39,305 nt of DNA, from contig JAQICD010000016.1 of the NCBI GenBank assembly GCA_027858715.1, forward strand, positions 1 through 39,305, in the 5' to 3' direction. Under the pieces are notes generated by a model. The model was not told the DNA's origin, searched no databases, and saw nothing but the letters and a program-made list of their open reading frames with translations. Position 1 is the first letter of the stretch. The number at the start of each line of letters is the position of its first letter. Below are positions 1-7,702 of the stretch, piece by piece. The DNA is from Prolixibacteraceae bacterium. Its GTDB lineage: Bacteria; Bacteroidota; Bacteroidia; Bacteroidales; Prolixibacteraceae. The translations under genes were made by a program, and so were the position numbers.

Positions 1-1127
1 CGGCTTTTACCTGTTCCATATTGTGCAAACCAGTCACCACCTTTATCAATAATCGCATTGATGTTTGCCAATGTCTCCACGTTGTTCAGCACGGTAGGTT
101 TGCCCCAAAGTCCGGCAGTAGTAGGAAATGGCGGACGAGGACGTGGTTCTCCGCGCTTGCCTTCAATCGATGCCATCAGTGCCGTTTCTTCACCACATAC
201 AAAAGCACCGGACCCCATGCGTATATCAAGTTCAAAATCGACACCTGTACCCAGGATGTTTTTGCCAATGAGCCCCATTTCGCGGGCATCGTCTATGGCC
301 TTCGCCAGGCGTTCGATGGCCAGCGGGTATTCGGCGCGTACATAAACAAAACCGCGGGTAGCCCCAATGGTATATCCACCAATGACCATGCCTTCAACCA
401 CACTATGAGGGTCGCCTTCGAGCGTACTGCGATCCATGTAGGCTCCGGGGTCGCCTTCGTCGGCATTGCAAAGCATATATTTTTGATCGGCCTTTTCTTT
501 CTTGGCAAAACTCCATTTCATCCAGGTTGGAAATCCGGCACCACCACGACCCCGCAATCCCGATTTTTTCATCTCATCAATCACACGGTCGGGTGAATAA
601 TCGGTTAACACTTTACGTAATGAAGCATAGCCACCAGCCTCGATATAATCGTTAATGTTCGTGGGGTCGATATTTCCACAGCGTCGTAAAACAATTTTCC
701 GCTGGCGGTTAAAAAGCTTGATGTCGTTGGTGTTGGCTATGGGTTTGCCATCTTCATCGGAATGATAAAGCAGGCGTTCAACCGGTTTGTCATTTAAAAG
801 GTGCTGCTCTACAAGTTCGTCGATATCGGCAAGCTGAACATTTTCGTAGAAAACGCCTGATTTTTTCATCATTATTACCGGCCCTTTGGAACATGGCCCC
901 ATACATCCGGTAGTTTTAATGATGAACCGCTTGTCGATTCCCCGTTTTTCGAGGTTAGCCTTCAATTCAGAATGAACATTGAGCGACCCGCAAGCAATAC
1001 AGCCACCACCGGTACAAACCTGTATTATTTCATCAGCCTGGTTGTTGGTATCTTTGTATTCTTCAGTTAGTTTACCGGAATAATTATCGAATTCTCCGGG
1101 TGAAGTAAATTTATTTTGTGTACTCAT
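1..1127 (-). CDS. NuoF/HndC-like NADH-binding flavoprotein subunit (3' end outside window)
   Basis: Reading leftward from ATG at 1127 the frame stays open to the window edge, giving 375 residues of an unfinished protein. The N-terminal ~115 residues look like a thioredoxin-like [2Fe-2S] domain with Cys38, Cys43/46, Cys75 and Cys79. The following NuoF core has the glycine-rich FMN/NAD site GRGGAGFPTWMKW (193-205), the NADEGDPGAYMDR segment (221-233) and GSGAFVCGEETAL (306-318). In the family this subunit oxidises or reduces NAD(P)H and passes electrons through FMN and iron-sulphur clusters. The N-terminal ferredoxin domain is typical of the soluble HndC/HydB type (bifurcating [FeFe]-hydrogenase or NAD-linked formate dehydrogenase) rather than plain respiratory NuoF. 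The NuoE-like gene lies 71 bases upstream in the same direction. The C-terminal 4Fe-4S region and any catalytic subunit lie beyond the window, so the complex type is inferred. Confidence 0.9.
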   Translation of the reverse strand, partial: MSTQNKFTSPGEFDNYSGKLTEEYKDTNNQADEIIQVCTGGGCIACGSLNVHSELKANLEKRGIDKRFIIKTTGCMGPCSKGPVIMMKKSGVFYENVQLADIDELVEQHLLNDKPVERLLYHSDEDGKPIANTNDIKLFNRQRKIVLRRCGNIDPTNINDYIEAGGYASLRKVLTDYSPDRVIDEMKKSGLRGRGGAGFPTWMKWSFAKKEKADQKYMLCNADEGDPGAYMDRSTLEGDPHSVVEGMVIGGYTIGATRGFVYVRAEYPLAIERLAKAIDDAREMGLIGKNILGTGVDFELDIRMGSGAFVCGEETALMASIEGKRGEPRPRPPFPTTAGLWGKPTVLNNVETLANINAIIDKGGDWFAQYGTGKS

Positions 1128-1198
1128 TTTGTTATCATTTGCGAAATGAACAATAAGCCTGGTTAGGGCCGTAACTGGTAAAAATGAATGAGAAGAAA

Positions 1199-1711
1199 TT
1201 ATTCGAAGCTTTTCAGTATTTCGCCAACTTTGTTAGGCTTTACACGCTGAAAAGTCTGGTCGCCAACCATAACAACAGGCGCCAGTCCGCATGCCCCAAA
1301 ACAACGGCCTACTTCAAGTGAAAATTTTCGATCGGGCGTAGTACCGCCAACAACTATATCGAGTTCGTTTTTCAAGGCACGTAAAACATCTTGTCCGCCA
1401 CGTACATAACAGGCAGTACCCAGGCAAACTCTGATAGTATGCTCGCCTTTGGGGACTGTTGAAAAATAAGAGTAAAAACCAACCACCCCGGCAACCTCGC
1501 TGTAAGGTTTTTTTAATTCTTTACTAATAATGCGGAGTGCTTTTTCGGGAAGGTAGCCAAATAGATTTTGGGCTGTTTGTAAAACCGGGATAAGCGCCCC
1601 GGGAACTGTTCTTTGTGAACGCACAATGGTTGTTAAACGTTCGTAAAGTTCGGCCTCACTTACTTTGCTGCATTGGCATGATTTTACAACGCTCTCAGAT
1701 TCATTTGCCAT
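1199..1711 (-). CDS. NuoE/HndA-like [2Fe-2S] subunit
   Basis: A 170-aa protein of the 24-kDa NuoE family, which carries a thioredoxin-fold [2Fe-2S] cluster next to the NADH-binding subunit. The four cluster cysteines are visible: Cys96 and Cys101 in CLGTACYVRGG, then Cys137 and Cys141 in CFGACGLAPVVMV. The helical N-terminal part (residues 40-85) has the usual segments IPVLQTAQNLFGYLP and EVAGVVGFYSYF. Residues 1-20 contain two extra Cys in a short CQC and are not part of the family core. It is the upstream gene of the pair with the NuoF-like gene. Together they form the NADH-handling module of a multi-subunit oxidoreductase, probably a hydrogenase or formate dehydrogenase; the catalytic partner is not in view. 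The 175 bases upstream (1712-1886) must hold its promoter, but I cannot place one with confidence. Confidence 0.93.
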   Translation of the reverse strand: MANESESVVKSCQCSKVSEAELYERLTTIVRSQRTVPGALIPVLQTAQNLFGYLPEKALRIISKELKKPYSEVAGVVGFYSYFSTVPKGEHTIRVCLGTACYVRGGQDVLRALKNELDIVVGGTTPDRKFSLEVGRCFGACGLAPVVMVGDQTFQRVKPNKVGEILKSFE

Positions 1712-1886
1712 AATACGATAAGGTTTTGTTAGTTAATTTGTCGTAATTTAGCAAGAATAGTTCGAATAATCGACTCGTAAAACATGATTAATGTTTTCAA
1801 TTTTTATGTTATTCAGCTATGTTTTTTAAAATTACGAGCTGTTGTTATCGTAGGCAGTAATCTTATTGTTTTAATAAGAATAGTTA

Positions 1887-2375
1887 TTATTTTTCCATTT
1901 CGTGTTGTAGATTAACCATTTTGATGGCCGTTATGGCAGCTTCGTCGCCTTTGTTGCCCAGTTTGCCCCCTGAACGATCAATAGCCTGTTGTTCGTTGTC
2001 GGTAGTAAGTACACCAAAAATCACTGGTATATTATAGTTCATGTTCAGTTGGGTTGTGCCTTGCGTTATCCCCTGACAAATAAAATCGAAATGCCTTGTT
2101 TCACCCTGAATTACGCATCCAAGAAGTAAAATAGCATCAACATCGGTATATTCAGCAAATAATTGTCCGCCCAGCGTAAGTTCAAATGTGCCGGGAACAT
2201 GTTTTACCACAATGTCGTCGTTGTTGGCTCCATGCTTTTGCAGAGTGTCGATTGCGCCTTTGGCCAATGCCCCAGTGATTTTATAGTTCCATTCGGCTAC
2301 AACAATCCCAAATTTCATTCCTTTGGCCGAAGGAATTGATTTGATATCGTATTCAGACAAGTTTTTTGTTGCCAT
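1887..2375 (-). CDS. ribH: 6,7-dimethyl-8-ribityllumazine synthase
   Basis: A 162-aa lumazine synthase of normal family length. It condenses 5-amino-6-ribitylamino-uracil with 3,4-dihydroxy-2-butanone 4-phosphate, the penultimate step of riboflavin synthesis, in the cytoplasm. Visible family segments are VAEWNYKITGAL (26-37, substrate loop with aromatic Trp), HVPGTFELTLGGQ (59-71), the catalytic-His loop GCVIQGETRHFDFIC (His94) and the C-terminal GNKGDEAAITAI. It stands downstream of the TPR gene on the same strand, but a strong terminator-like hairpin lies between them, so it may have its own promoter or be attenuated. The rest of the riboflavin pathway is not in the window. Confidence 0.97.
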   Translation of the reverse strand: MATKNLSEYDIKSIPSAKGMKFGIVVAEWNYKITGALAKGAIDTLQKHGANNDDIVVKHVPGTFELTLGGQLFAEYTDVDAILLLGCVIQGETRHFDFICQGITQGTTQLNMNYNIPVIFGVLTTDNEQQAIDRSGGKLGNKGDEAAITAIKMVNLQHEMEK

Positions 2376-2411
2376 TGTATTGTGTTTTTATTTGTGTGCT
2401 AATTTACTATA

Positions 2412-2442
2412 AATAAAAAACGGGCTGCATAAAGCCGCCCGT
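2412..2442 (-). terminator. Rho-independent terminator between the TPR gene and ribH
   Basis: On the minus strand ACGGGC-G-GC, a five-base loop, then GC-A-GCCCGT form a nine-position stem with one mismatch, followed directly by TTTTTTATT. It lies after the TPR gene stop and before the ribH start. Confidence 0.8.
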
Positions 2443-2468
2443 AATATATATTGTCAGAATTTGATTGA

Positions 2469-3155
2469 TTACATATTCTGTTGGATGCGGGCTATGCTTT
2501 TTTCAACATTTACAGCATCGGTGCTACCTGGATATTCTTTTTTGATTTCATTGTAAATATCAAGAGCCTTTCCTGAATTGCCTTGTTTTTCGTAAACCAA
2601 AGCTATTTTGTTCATTATGGCAGGCGAGGTAAAATCGTTTTCGCTTACTTTTAGTGCTTTATTATAGGCTGTAATTGCTTCATCGTAGTCGCCTAGCTCA
2701 ACATAAGCATCACCCATCGCCGATTGAGCCAAAGGTGCAACCAATTTGTCGTCGGCCTTAAACTTTTTGAGATGGTCAATGGCTGCCTCGTAATCGCCAA
2801 GGTGCAGATACGAAATACCGGCATAATACTGAGCGAGTTTACCTGCGTCAGTAGAGTTATAATTATCAATAATGTCTAAAAATCCAAGCGATATACCATC
2901 GCCATTTAAAGCCAAATTAAATGAGTCTTTAGTGAAATAATTCTGTGCTCCATAGATTTGCTCTTGTGCTTCAGCATTTTTAGGACTTACATAGTATCGT
3001 TGTACTCCAAGTACACCTAAAATTACGATAATAATTCCACCTATTACATAAAGAACAAGGTTCAAATGATTTTCAAGGAACTGTTCAGTCTTTGTTAGTG
3101 CTTGTTCAACTTCCTGCATGCTGTCTTCATGCTTGATATTTTTATTTTTCGCCAT
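2469..3155 (-). CDS. Membrane-anchored TPR protein (YfgM/CpoB-like)
   Basis: A 228-aa protein with an N-terminal cytoplasmic stretch of ~30 residues, one hydrophobic helix (about residues 35-56, LNLVLYVIGGIIIVILGVLGV) and a C-terminal TPR domain. Repeat-like helices include LAQYYAGISYLHLGDYEAAIDHL, GDAYVELGDYDEAITAYNKAL and ALVYEKQGNSGKALDIYNEI. I chose the ATG at 3155 (MAKNKNIKHED) because the upstream seven codons look non-conserved and charged residues from there fit the family. The architecture resembles YfgM-type ancillary proteins of the Sec translocon and similar envelope chaperones, but function here is inferred from architecture only. It is divergent from recF. A TATTTTTG −7-like element lies at 3184-3191, without a clear −33 partner. 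Confidence 0.8.
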   Translation of the reverse strand: MAKNKNIKHEDSMQEVEQALTKTEQFLENHLNLVLYVIGGIIIVILGVLGVQRYYVSPKNAEAQEQIYGAQNYFTKDSFNLALNGDGISLGFLDIIDNYNSTDAGKLAQYYAGISYLHLGDYEAAIDHLKKFKADDKLVAPLAQSAMGDAYVELGDYDEAITAYNKALKVSENDFTSPAIMNKIALVYEKQGNSGKALDIYNEIKKEYPGSTDAVNVEKSIARIQQNM

Positions 3156-3349
3156 CGCTAAATAGTATTTTTTCAATTGCCCACAAAAATAGTTTTTTTT
3201 GATTATAACGTGCCATTTTACTTAACAATTTTGAAAAAATGTTTGTGCTCAATCAGGTTGAGCTGTGATTTGTTGACTTTTACAATCTGTTCTCCGAAAA
3301 TGAGTATTTTTTGTTAGAATTTTACCAATTTTGCTGAAAATTGATAAGC

Positions 3350-4453
3350 ATGTATCTGCAATCGTTATCTGTATTGGATTATAAGAATGTTGAGATGGCT
3401 GAGTTCGACTTCAGTGCGAAGTTGAATTGTTTTTTAGGCAATAATGGAGCTGGCAAAACGAATTTGCTGGATGCAATATATTATTTGTCGTTTACCAAGA
3501 GCTTTTTTAACGCAGTAGATGTTATGAATGTACGACATGGGTGTCAGATGTTTGGTATTAAGGGTGTTTATAATAGCGAAGGTGGAGAAAGCAATCAGGT
3601 TTCGGTGGGGTACAGGTTGAATCAGAAAAAACAGTTGAAACGAAATGGTAAGGCTTACAAAAGGTTAAGTGAACATATTGGTTTGTATCCTTTGGTGATG
3701 GTTTCGCCATCCGATACATCTTTAATAACCGGCGGGAGTGACGATCGTCGTAAATTTATGGATGGCGTAATTTCGCAATTCGACAACCGTTTCCTCGATG
3801 CTCTGCTTCGTTATAACCGTTTGCTAATGCAACGCAATAATTTATTGAAACAATTTGCTGCTGAAAACAGGTTTGATCAGGATACCCTTTCGATATACAA
3901 TGAACAACTTCATCAATATGGAACACATATATTTGAGAAGAGAAGAGCGTTTATTGCTGAAATAATTCCTGTTTTTCAAACATTCTATAAACATATTTCG
4001 GGCGGAAGCGAAATGGTTCAACTCGACTATCAATCAACGCTTTTTGATGGTTCGTTAAGCGAACAACTAGAAGATAATCAGCATAAAGACAGATTGATAC
4101 AATTTACTTCGGTTGGTGTTCATAAGGATGATTTGTTGCTGAGCCTGGGTGATTATCCCATGAAAAAGGTAGGTTCACAGGGGCAAACCAAAACCTATCT
4201 GGTTGCTTTAAAACTGGCACAATTTGAATATTTGAAAAAGCAGAGCGAAATAAAGCCTATATTGTTGCTCGATGATGTTTTTGATAAGCTTGATGCAAAT
4301 CGTGTTGAGAAAATTATCCAGTTGGTGTCTGATGATAAGTTTGGACAAATCTTTTTAACGGATACCAATCGCGAACACCTTGAAAGTATAGTTGAAAAAG
4401 TTGGTTCGCATTATTGCATTTTTAGAATTAATAACGGAGAAGTTGAACAATGA
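3350..4453 (+). CDS. recF: DNA replication and repair protein RecF
   Basis: A 367-aa SMC-like ATPase that binds gapped DNA and helps load RecA through RecFOR. Walker A GNNGAGKT is at residues 30-37, the ABC signature-like GSQGQTKTYLVALKLAQ lies near residue 275, and Walker B ILLLDDVFDKLD lies near residue 306. An in-frame TTG at 3341 would add three residues; ATG at 3350 (MYLQSLSVLDYKNV) matches the family N-terminus. The stop overlaps the start of the next gene as ATGA, so translation of recF and the DUF721 gene is probably coupled. Length is normal for RecF. Confidence 0.97.
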   Translation: MYLQSLSVLDYKNVEMAEFDFSAKLNCFLGNNGAGKTNLLDAIYYLSFTKSFFNAVDVMNVRHGCQMFGIKGVYNSEGGESNQVSVGYRLNQKKQLKRNGKAYKRLSEHIGLYPLVMVSPSDTSLITGGSDDRRKFMDGVISQFDNRFLDALLRYNRLLMQRNNLLKQFAAENRFDQDTLSIYNEQLHQYGTHIFEKRRAFIAEIIPVFQTFYKHISGGSEMVQLDYQSTLFDGSLSEQLEDNQHKDRLIQFTSVGVHKDDLLLSLGDYPMKKVGSQGQTKTYLVALKLAQFEYLKKQSEIKPILLLDDVFDKLDANRVEKIIQLVSDDKFGQIFLTDTNREHLESIVEKVGSHYCIFRINNGEVEQ

Positions 4454-4740
4454 GACGAAGAGAAACACAAAAAATAAGCGATATATTAAAGCAGGTCGTT
4501 AATAATTCGGCATATGAACAAAAATTACTGGAGACCAAGCTAATTAATAACTGGGGAGAAGTTTTGGGTGCTGGTGTTGCTAATTCAACTTCTTCAATTT
4601 TTATTAGAAACAAAACTTTATTTGTACATATTGAATCACCAGTTGTTCGGCACGAATTGTTTATGATGCGTTCACGGATTTTAGCATCATTGAACGAAAG
4701 TGTAGGCTCTACTGTTATTCACAATATCATATTCAAATAA
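4450..4740 (+). CDS. DUF721 (DciA-like) protein
   Basis: A 96-aa protein of the DUF721 type: N-terminal helix RRRETQKISDILKQVV, then the WGEVLGAGVANSTS segment and a small alpha/beta end with TLFVHIESPVVRHELFMMR. The family includes DciA, which helps load the replicative helicase in bacteria lacking DnaC/DnaI-type loaders, and its genes often follow recF in Bacteroidota. Here the ATG overlaps the recF stop by four bases, which fits a DNA-replication role, but the specific function is inferred. Confidence 0.85.
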   Translation: MRRRETQKISDILKQVVNNSAYEQKLLETKLINNWGEVLGAGVANSTSSIFIRNKTLFVHIESPVVRHELFMMRSRILASLNESVGSTVIHNIIFK

Positions 4741-4747
4741 CAATTAT

Positions 4748-5077
4748 ATGGAGATATTAACTCATCCCGAACAGTTTGACAAGATATTAGCGGATAACCC
4801 TTTGGTTTTAGCCTATTTTTCGGGCGAAAATTGTAATGTTTGCAGATCTTTGCGTCCTAAAGTCGAAATGCTTGTTGAACAGCAATTCCCATCTGTAAAA
4901 TATGTTGAAATTAAATCGGAGAATGCACCTTATATTACAGCAAGATACAGCGTGTTTTCTGTGCCCGTCGTAATTTTCTTCGTCGAGGGACGCGATTACA
5001 TTCGTGAAGCTCGCAATATTAGTATTGCTGAATTATCAGATAAAATAGAAAAAATTGTTGACTTGTATGAGCAGTAA
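4748..5077 (+). CDS. Thioredoxin-family protein
   Basis: A 109-aa single-domain thioredoxin-fold protein without signal peptide. The redox motif is CNVC at residues 29-32 in FSGENCNVCRSLRPKVE, and the cis-proline is Pro73 in YSVFSVPVVIFF. The active-site dipeptide Asn-Val differs from the usual Gly-Pro of thioredoxin, so the redox potential and partners probably differ; it may be a general cytoplasmic disulfide reductase. It starts seven bases after the DUF721 gene and its last 11 bases overlap the thioesterase gene, so it sits in the recF operon. Confidence 0.87.
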   Translation: MEILTHPEQFDKILADNPLVLAYFSGENCNVCRSLRPKVEMLVEQQFPSVKYVEIKSENAPYITARYSVFSVPVVIFFVEGRDYIREARNISIAELSDKIEKIVDLYEQ

Positions 5078-5486
5078 GAAATATGATTTTGAACTTGAGT
5101 TCAAAGTACGTGATTACGAATGCGACCTTCAAGGAGTCGTAAACAATTCGGTATATCAGAATTACCTTGAACATACCCGCCATGAATTTATGAAAAATAT
5201 TGGTTTGAATTTTAGTGATCTGTATGAACGTGGAATAATGGCTGTGGTTGCGCGTATTGATCTGGCCTACAAACAACCGCTGGTGAGCGATGATGTGTTT
5301 GTGAGTAGGCTGAGCGTTGAACACAGCGGATTGAAATATATATTTTATCAGGATATTTATCGCCTTCCTGATGAAAAGATATGCCTTAAAGGTGTTGTTA
5401 CGACAACTACTTTAATAAATGGCAGATTGGCAACCTCCGACGAAATTGTGGGTGCAATTAAAGAGGTTGTTGAGAAACGAGAGTGA
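5067..5486 (+). CDS. Acyl-CoA thioesterase, 4HBT/YbgC hotdog family
   Basis: A 139-aa hotdog-fold protein. The catalytic-Asp region is VRDYECDLQGVVNNSVYQNY, with Asp20, the GVVNN turn and Tyr30 as in 4-hydroxybenzoyl-CoA thioesterase/YbgC proteins, which hydrolyse acyl-CoA thioesters. The strand IDLAYKQPLVSDD and later TTTTLINGRLA complete the fold. ATG at 5067 is preferred over the upstream TTG codons at 5055/5058; it overlaps the thioredoxin gene end by 11 bases. The physiological acyl substrate cannot be read from the sequence. Confidence 0.9.
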   Translation: MSSKKYDFELEFKVRDYECDLQGVVNNSVYQNYLEHTRHEFMKNIGLNFSDLYERGIMAVVARIDLAYKQPLVSDDVFVSRLSVEHSGLKYIFYQDIYRLPDEKICLKGVVTTTTLINGRLATSDEIVGAIKEVVEKRE

Positions 5487-5521
5487 TAAATAGAATATCG
5501 GATAAATAAACTGAAAAGATA

Positions 5522-6106
5522 TTGGAATCAAACCTGTATATAATCTCGGGGTGCAACGGGGCAGGAAAAACAACGGCATCGTACACCGTATTGCCCGAAA
5601 TGCTTAATTGCGAAGAATTTGTGAATGTTGACGAAATAGCCAAAGGGCTTTCGCCATTTAATCCCGACAAAGCAGCAATTGAAGCCGGCAAGCTGATGTT
5701 GAAAAAAATGCACACGCTTATTGCCGCTAAAAAAGATTTTGCATTTGAAACAACTTTGTCGCCACGTAGCTATGTAAACCTTGTGCAGCTTGCCCACGAT
5801 AGTGGTTACCACATTACCTTACTTTTTTTCTGGTTAAATTCAGTCGATTTGGCTGTTGAGCGAGTTAAGAGCAGGGTTAGGGAAGGCGGACACGACATTG
5901 CAGAACATGTAATAAAAAGACGCTACAAAACCGGTTTGATAAACCTTTTTCAGCGTTACATCCCAGTTTGTGATTACTGGATGATTTTTGATAACTCAAA
6001 TCTGAAAGCAGAGTTTGTAGCCGAAGGGTATTTAAACAATGGTAGAATTATCAAAAATAATTCTATATTTGAGCAGATTTTTCAAACATATAACAATGTT
6101 GGATAG
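5522..6106 (+). CDS. Zeta toxin-like P-loop kinase (COG4185-type)
   Basis: A 194-aa P-loop protein. Walker A is GCNGAGKTT at residues 10-18; the substrate-side motif NVDEIAKGLSPFNP (35-48, Asp37), FAFETTLS with Glu76, and the arginine-rich RVREGGHDIAEHVIKRRY (118-135) are the set seen in zeta-toxin/PezT-like kinases, whose studied members phosphorylate UDP-N-acetylglucosamine or related sugar nucleotides. The frame opens after the TAA at 5507 and has no ATG before the Walker A, so TTG at 5522 with upstream GAAAAGA is the likely start. It is followed by a 53-aa ORF overlapping its end by 11 bases and then a terminator: a two-gene cassette. Whether it is toxic or a housekeeping kinase is not visible. 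Confidence 0.85.
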   Translation: MESNLYIISGCNGAGKTTASYTVLPEMLNCEEFVNVDEIAKGLSPFNPDKAAIEAGKLMLKKMHTLIAAKKDFAFETTLSPRSYVNLVQLAHDSGYHITLLFFWLNSVDLAVERVKSRVREGGHDIAEHVIKRRYKTGLINLFQRYIPVCDYWMIFDNSNLKAEFVAEGYLNNGRIIKNNSIFEQIFQTYNNVG

Positions 6107-6257
6107 GGAAAACACGATCAAAGAAAAGATTTTAGAGGGGCTCGATTTGTCGTATAAACGATTGATAAAGAGCAAAAGAGAGAGAAACACCGAACTGGTT
6201 GTTTCCGAAAATGGTAAAATAGTACGCTTAAAGCCTCACGACATCAAATGTGAGTGA
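6096..6257 (+). CDS. Small partner protein of the zeta-like kinase (possible antitoxin)
   Basis: A 53-aa charged protein starting at ATG 6096 inside the end of the kinase gene (11-base overlap, different frame). A longer in-frame reading from 6039 lies wholly inside the kinase gene and is unlikely. The N-terminal half is a Lys/Glu/Arg-rich helix (about residues 3-28) and the end is a beta-like ELVVSENGKIVRLKPHDI. Short proteins with this helix plus 'LVVS-x-x-GKIVRLKP'-like tail commonly accompany COG4185 kinases, which suggests an antitoxin or regulator. The role is inferred from pairing and size. Confidence 0.72.
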   Translation: MLDRENTIKEKILEGLDLSYKRLIKSKRERNTELVVSENGKIVRLKPHDIKCE

Positions 6258-6306
6258 AATGGGTTAAATAGTGTTTAAAGCACGAAAAGAAATTATAAAA
6301 AATGTT

Positions 6307-6336
6307 AAAACACGTAGCGTCAGTTACGTGTTTTTT
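6307..6336. terminator. Bidirectional terminator
   Basis: A perfect ten-base stem AAAACACGTA / TACGTGTTTT with an eight-base loop (6317-6324), followed by T6 on the plus strand and A-rich on the other side. It closes the kinase cassette and overlaps the end of the convergent rsmD gene. Confidence 0.85.
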
Positions 6337-6865
6337 ATTGCCCGAAAAATGAAAAGTGTACTTTGCCATATTTTCGTGTTTCTACAAATCCTGAATTTTC
6401 CTTAAAATTATAGTTCGAGGGGTGTTCTACGATTAAGATGCCGCCAGGCGATAATAAATTCTGGTTAAGGATTAGCTGAGGTATTTCGTTAAACTGTGGA
6501 TGGTCGTATGGGGGGTCGGCGAAAATTAAATCGAACTTACGCTTCTCACTTTTCAGATATCGAAATACGTCAGTACGATACACGATGGCTTTTAATTCCA
6601 GTTTTGCCAGGACTGATTTAATAAATTGAACATGTTTGAAATTCACTTCAACCAAGGTCACGTTTTTACATCCGCGGGATAAAAATTCAAAACTTATACT
6701 GCCGGTACCTGCAAACAGATCGAGTACCGAAGTTTCATCAAAATTTATCCGGTTATGAAGTATATTGAAAAGTCCTTCCTTTGCTATATCAGTTGTTGGT
6801 CTGGCCTTGAAAGTTTTACCCGGGTTGAAAATTCTCCCTCTGAGTTCTCCTCCTATTATTCGCAT
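6335..6865 (-). CDS. rsmD: 16S rRNA (guanine(966)-N(2))-methyltransferase RsmD
   Basis: A 176-aa Rossmann-fold methyltransferase of usual RsmD length. It starts with the family hallmark MRIIGGELRGR, has the SAM-binding motif I VLDLFAGTGSISFEFLSRG (about residues 44-62) and the N2-guanine catalytic motif FADPPYD (about 114-120). It modifies G966 of 16S rRNA in the 30S subunit using SAM. Its start overlaps the end of the DUF3822 gene by ten bases, a pairing usual in Bacteroidota, so both are probably co-transcribed. Confidence 0.95.
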   Translation of the reverse strand: MRIIGGELRGRIFNPGKTFKARPTTDIAKEGLFNILHNRINFDETSVLDLFAGTGSISFEFLSRGCKNVTLVEVNFKHVQFIKSVLAKLELKAIVYRTDVFRYLKSEKRKFDLIFADPPYDHPQFNEIPQLILNQNLLSPGGILIVEHPSNYNFKENSGFVETRKYGKVHFSFFGQ

Positions 6866-7692
6866 AAAGCTAGTTCTAATAATGGTAAATAAATGTGTGC
6901 CGGCTTTTTATAAAAGGTATAGCTAACGGTATATTGATGGTTGTAATGTGCAAACGAAATTTTGTTAAAATAAGACTTTAACAGTTTGTGAAACGATCCG
7001 TTTTCGTAAAAATCGCCATAAAGATAAATTGAGGTGTTGTTTGCTGAACTTTGCTCTTTTGCCATATTAAGCAAATAGAAAAGTTCGTCATTTTCATTTT
7101 TTGCGTAAAACGAATTGAAAACAAGAAGCTTCTGGTTTTCAAAAAAAGCAATATGAAGTATATGGTTGTGTTTGTAAACTGACACCTGTGGTGCAGTTGG
7201 CATATTTGCCTCACCACGTAAAAGCATAACAGTTGATGGGGGCACGAAAGATGCATTATTGATCTTTTCGGTAAAAAATTGATGAACTATGCCCGGTATC
7301 AAAGATAGTTGTGTCTTATTATTTAAATAATCTTTCCTGACAATAACATCATCACGTTCTTTCGTAAAGCAAAGCTTCAGTATTTCATCTTCATTTTTTA
7401 ATGAAATAGCTTTAGGCGAGATTAATGTTTTTTGAGTAATATAACATATTGTTACTTTTCTGAAATTTTGTGTTAGAATTTTTTCATCATTATAAATATC
7501 GGCAATCTCATTTTTCAGTTGATAGGGGGTTGCACAAATCAGGTAATAGTCGATTAGTACCGTAAATTTTTCGATGTGTGGGTCGTACACAGAAAAAGAA
7601 AATCCATCCAGCGAACACTGGATGGATAATACATAATTTTTACAACTATTTATGTCGAATGTTTCGTCGATAAATTGTAATGAGGGTTGCAT
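6856..7692 (-). CDS. DUF3822 family protein
   Basis: A 278-aa protein recognised as DUF3822, a Bacteroidota family that often precedes rsmD. The N-terminus FIDETFDINSCKNYVLSIQCSLDGFSFSVYD is typical, and the overall layout (two related alpha/beta halves) resembles the actin-like ATPase fold, but no catalytic motif is obvious. I chose ATG at 7692 (MQPSLQF), ten bases after the upstream gene stop; ATG at 7722 would overlap that gene and adds ten residues that look non-conserved. Function unknown. Confidence 0.85.
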   Translation of the reverse strand: MQPSLQFIDETFDINSCKNYVLSIQCSLDGFSFSVYDPHIEKFTVLIDYYLICATPYQLKNEIADIYNDEKILTQNFRKVTICYITQKTLISPKAISLKNEDEILKLCFTKERDDVIVRKDYLNNKTQLSLIPGIVHQFFTEKINNASFVPPSTVMLLRGEANMPTAPQVSVYKHNHILHIAFFENQKLLVFNSFYAKNENDELFYLLNMAKEQSSANNTSIYLYGDFYENGSFHKLLKSYFNKISFAHYNHQYTVSYTFYKKPAHIYLPLLELALCE

Positions 7693-7702
7693 ATGAAATT
7701 GG

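Noticed and set aside
3184-3191. TATTTTTG as promoter of the TPR membrane gene
   Set aside because: Exact −7 match but no TTTG-like −33 element at 19-21 bases; not listed as a promoter.
6039-6257. 72-codon version of the zeta partner gene
   Set aside because: The extra 19 codons lie entirely inside the kinase gene; ATG 6096 gives the usual short overlap.
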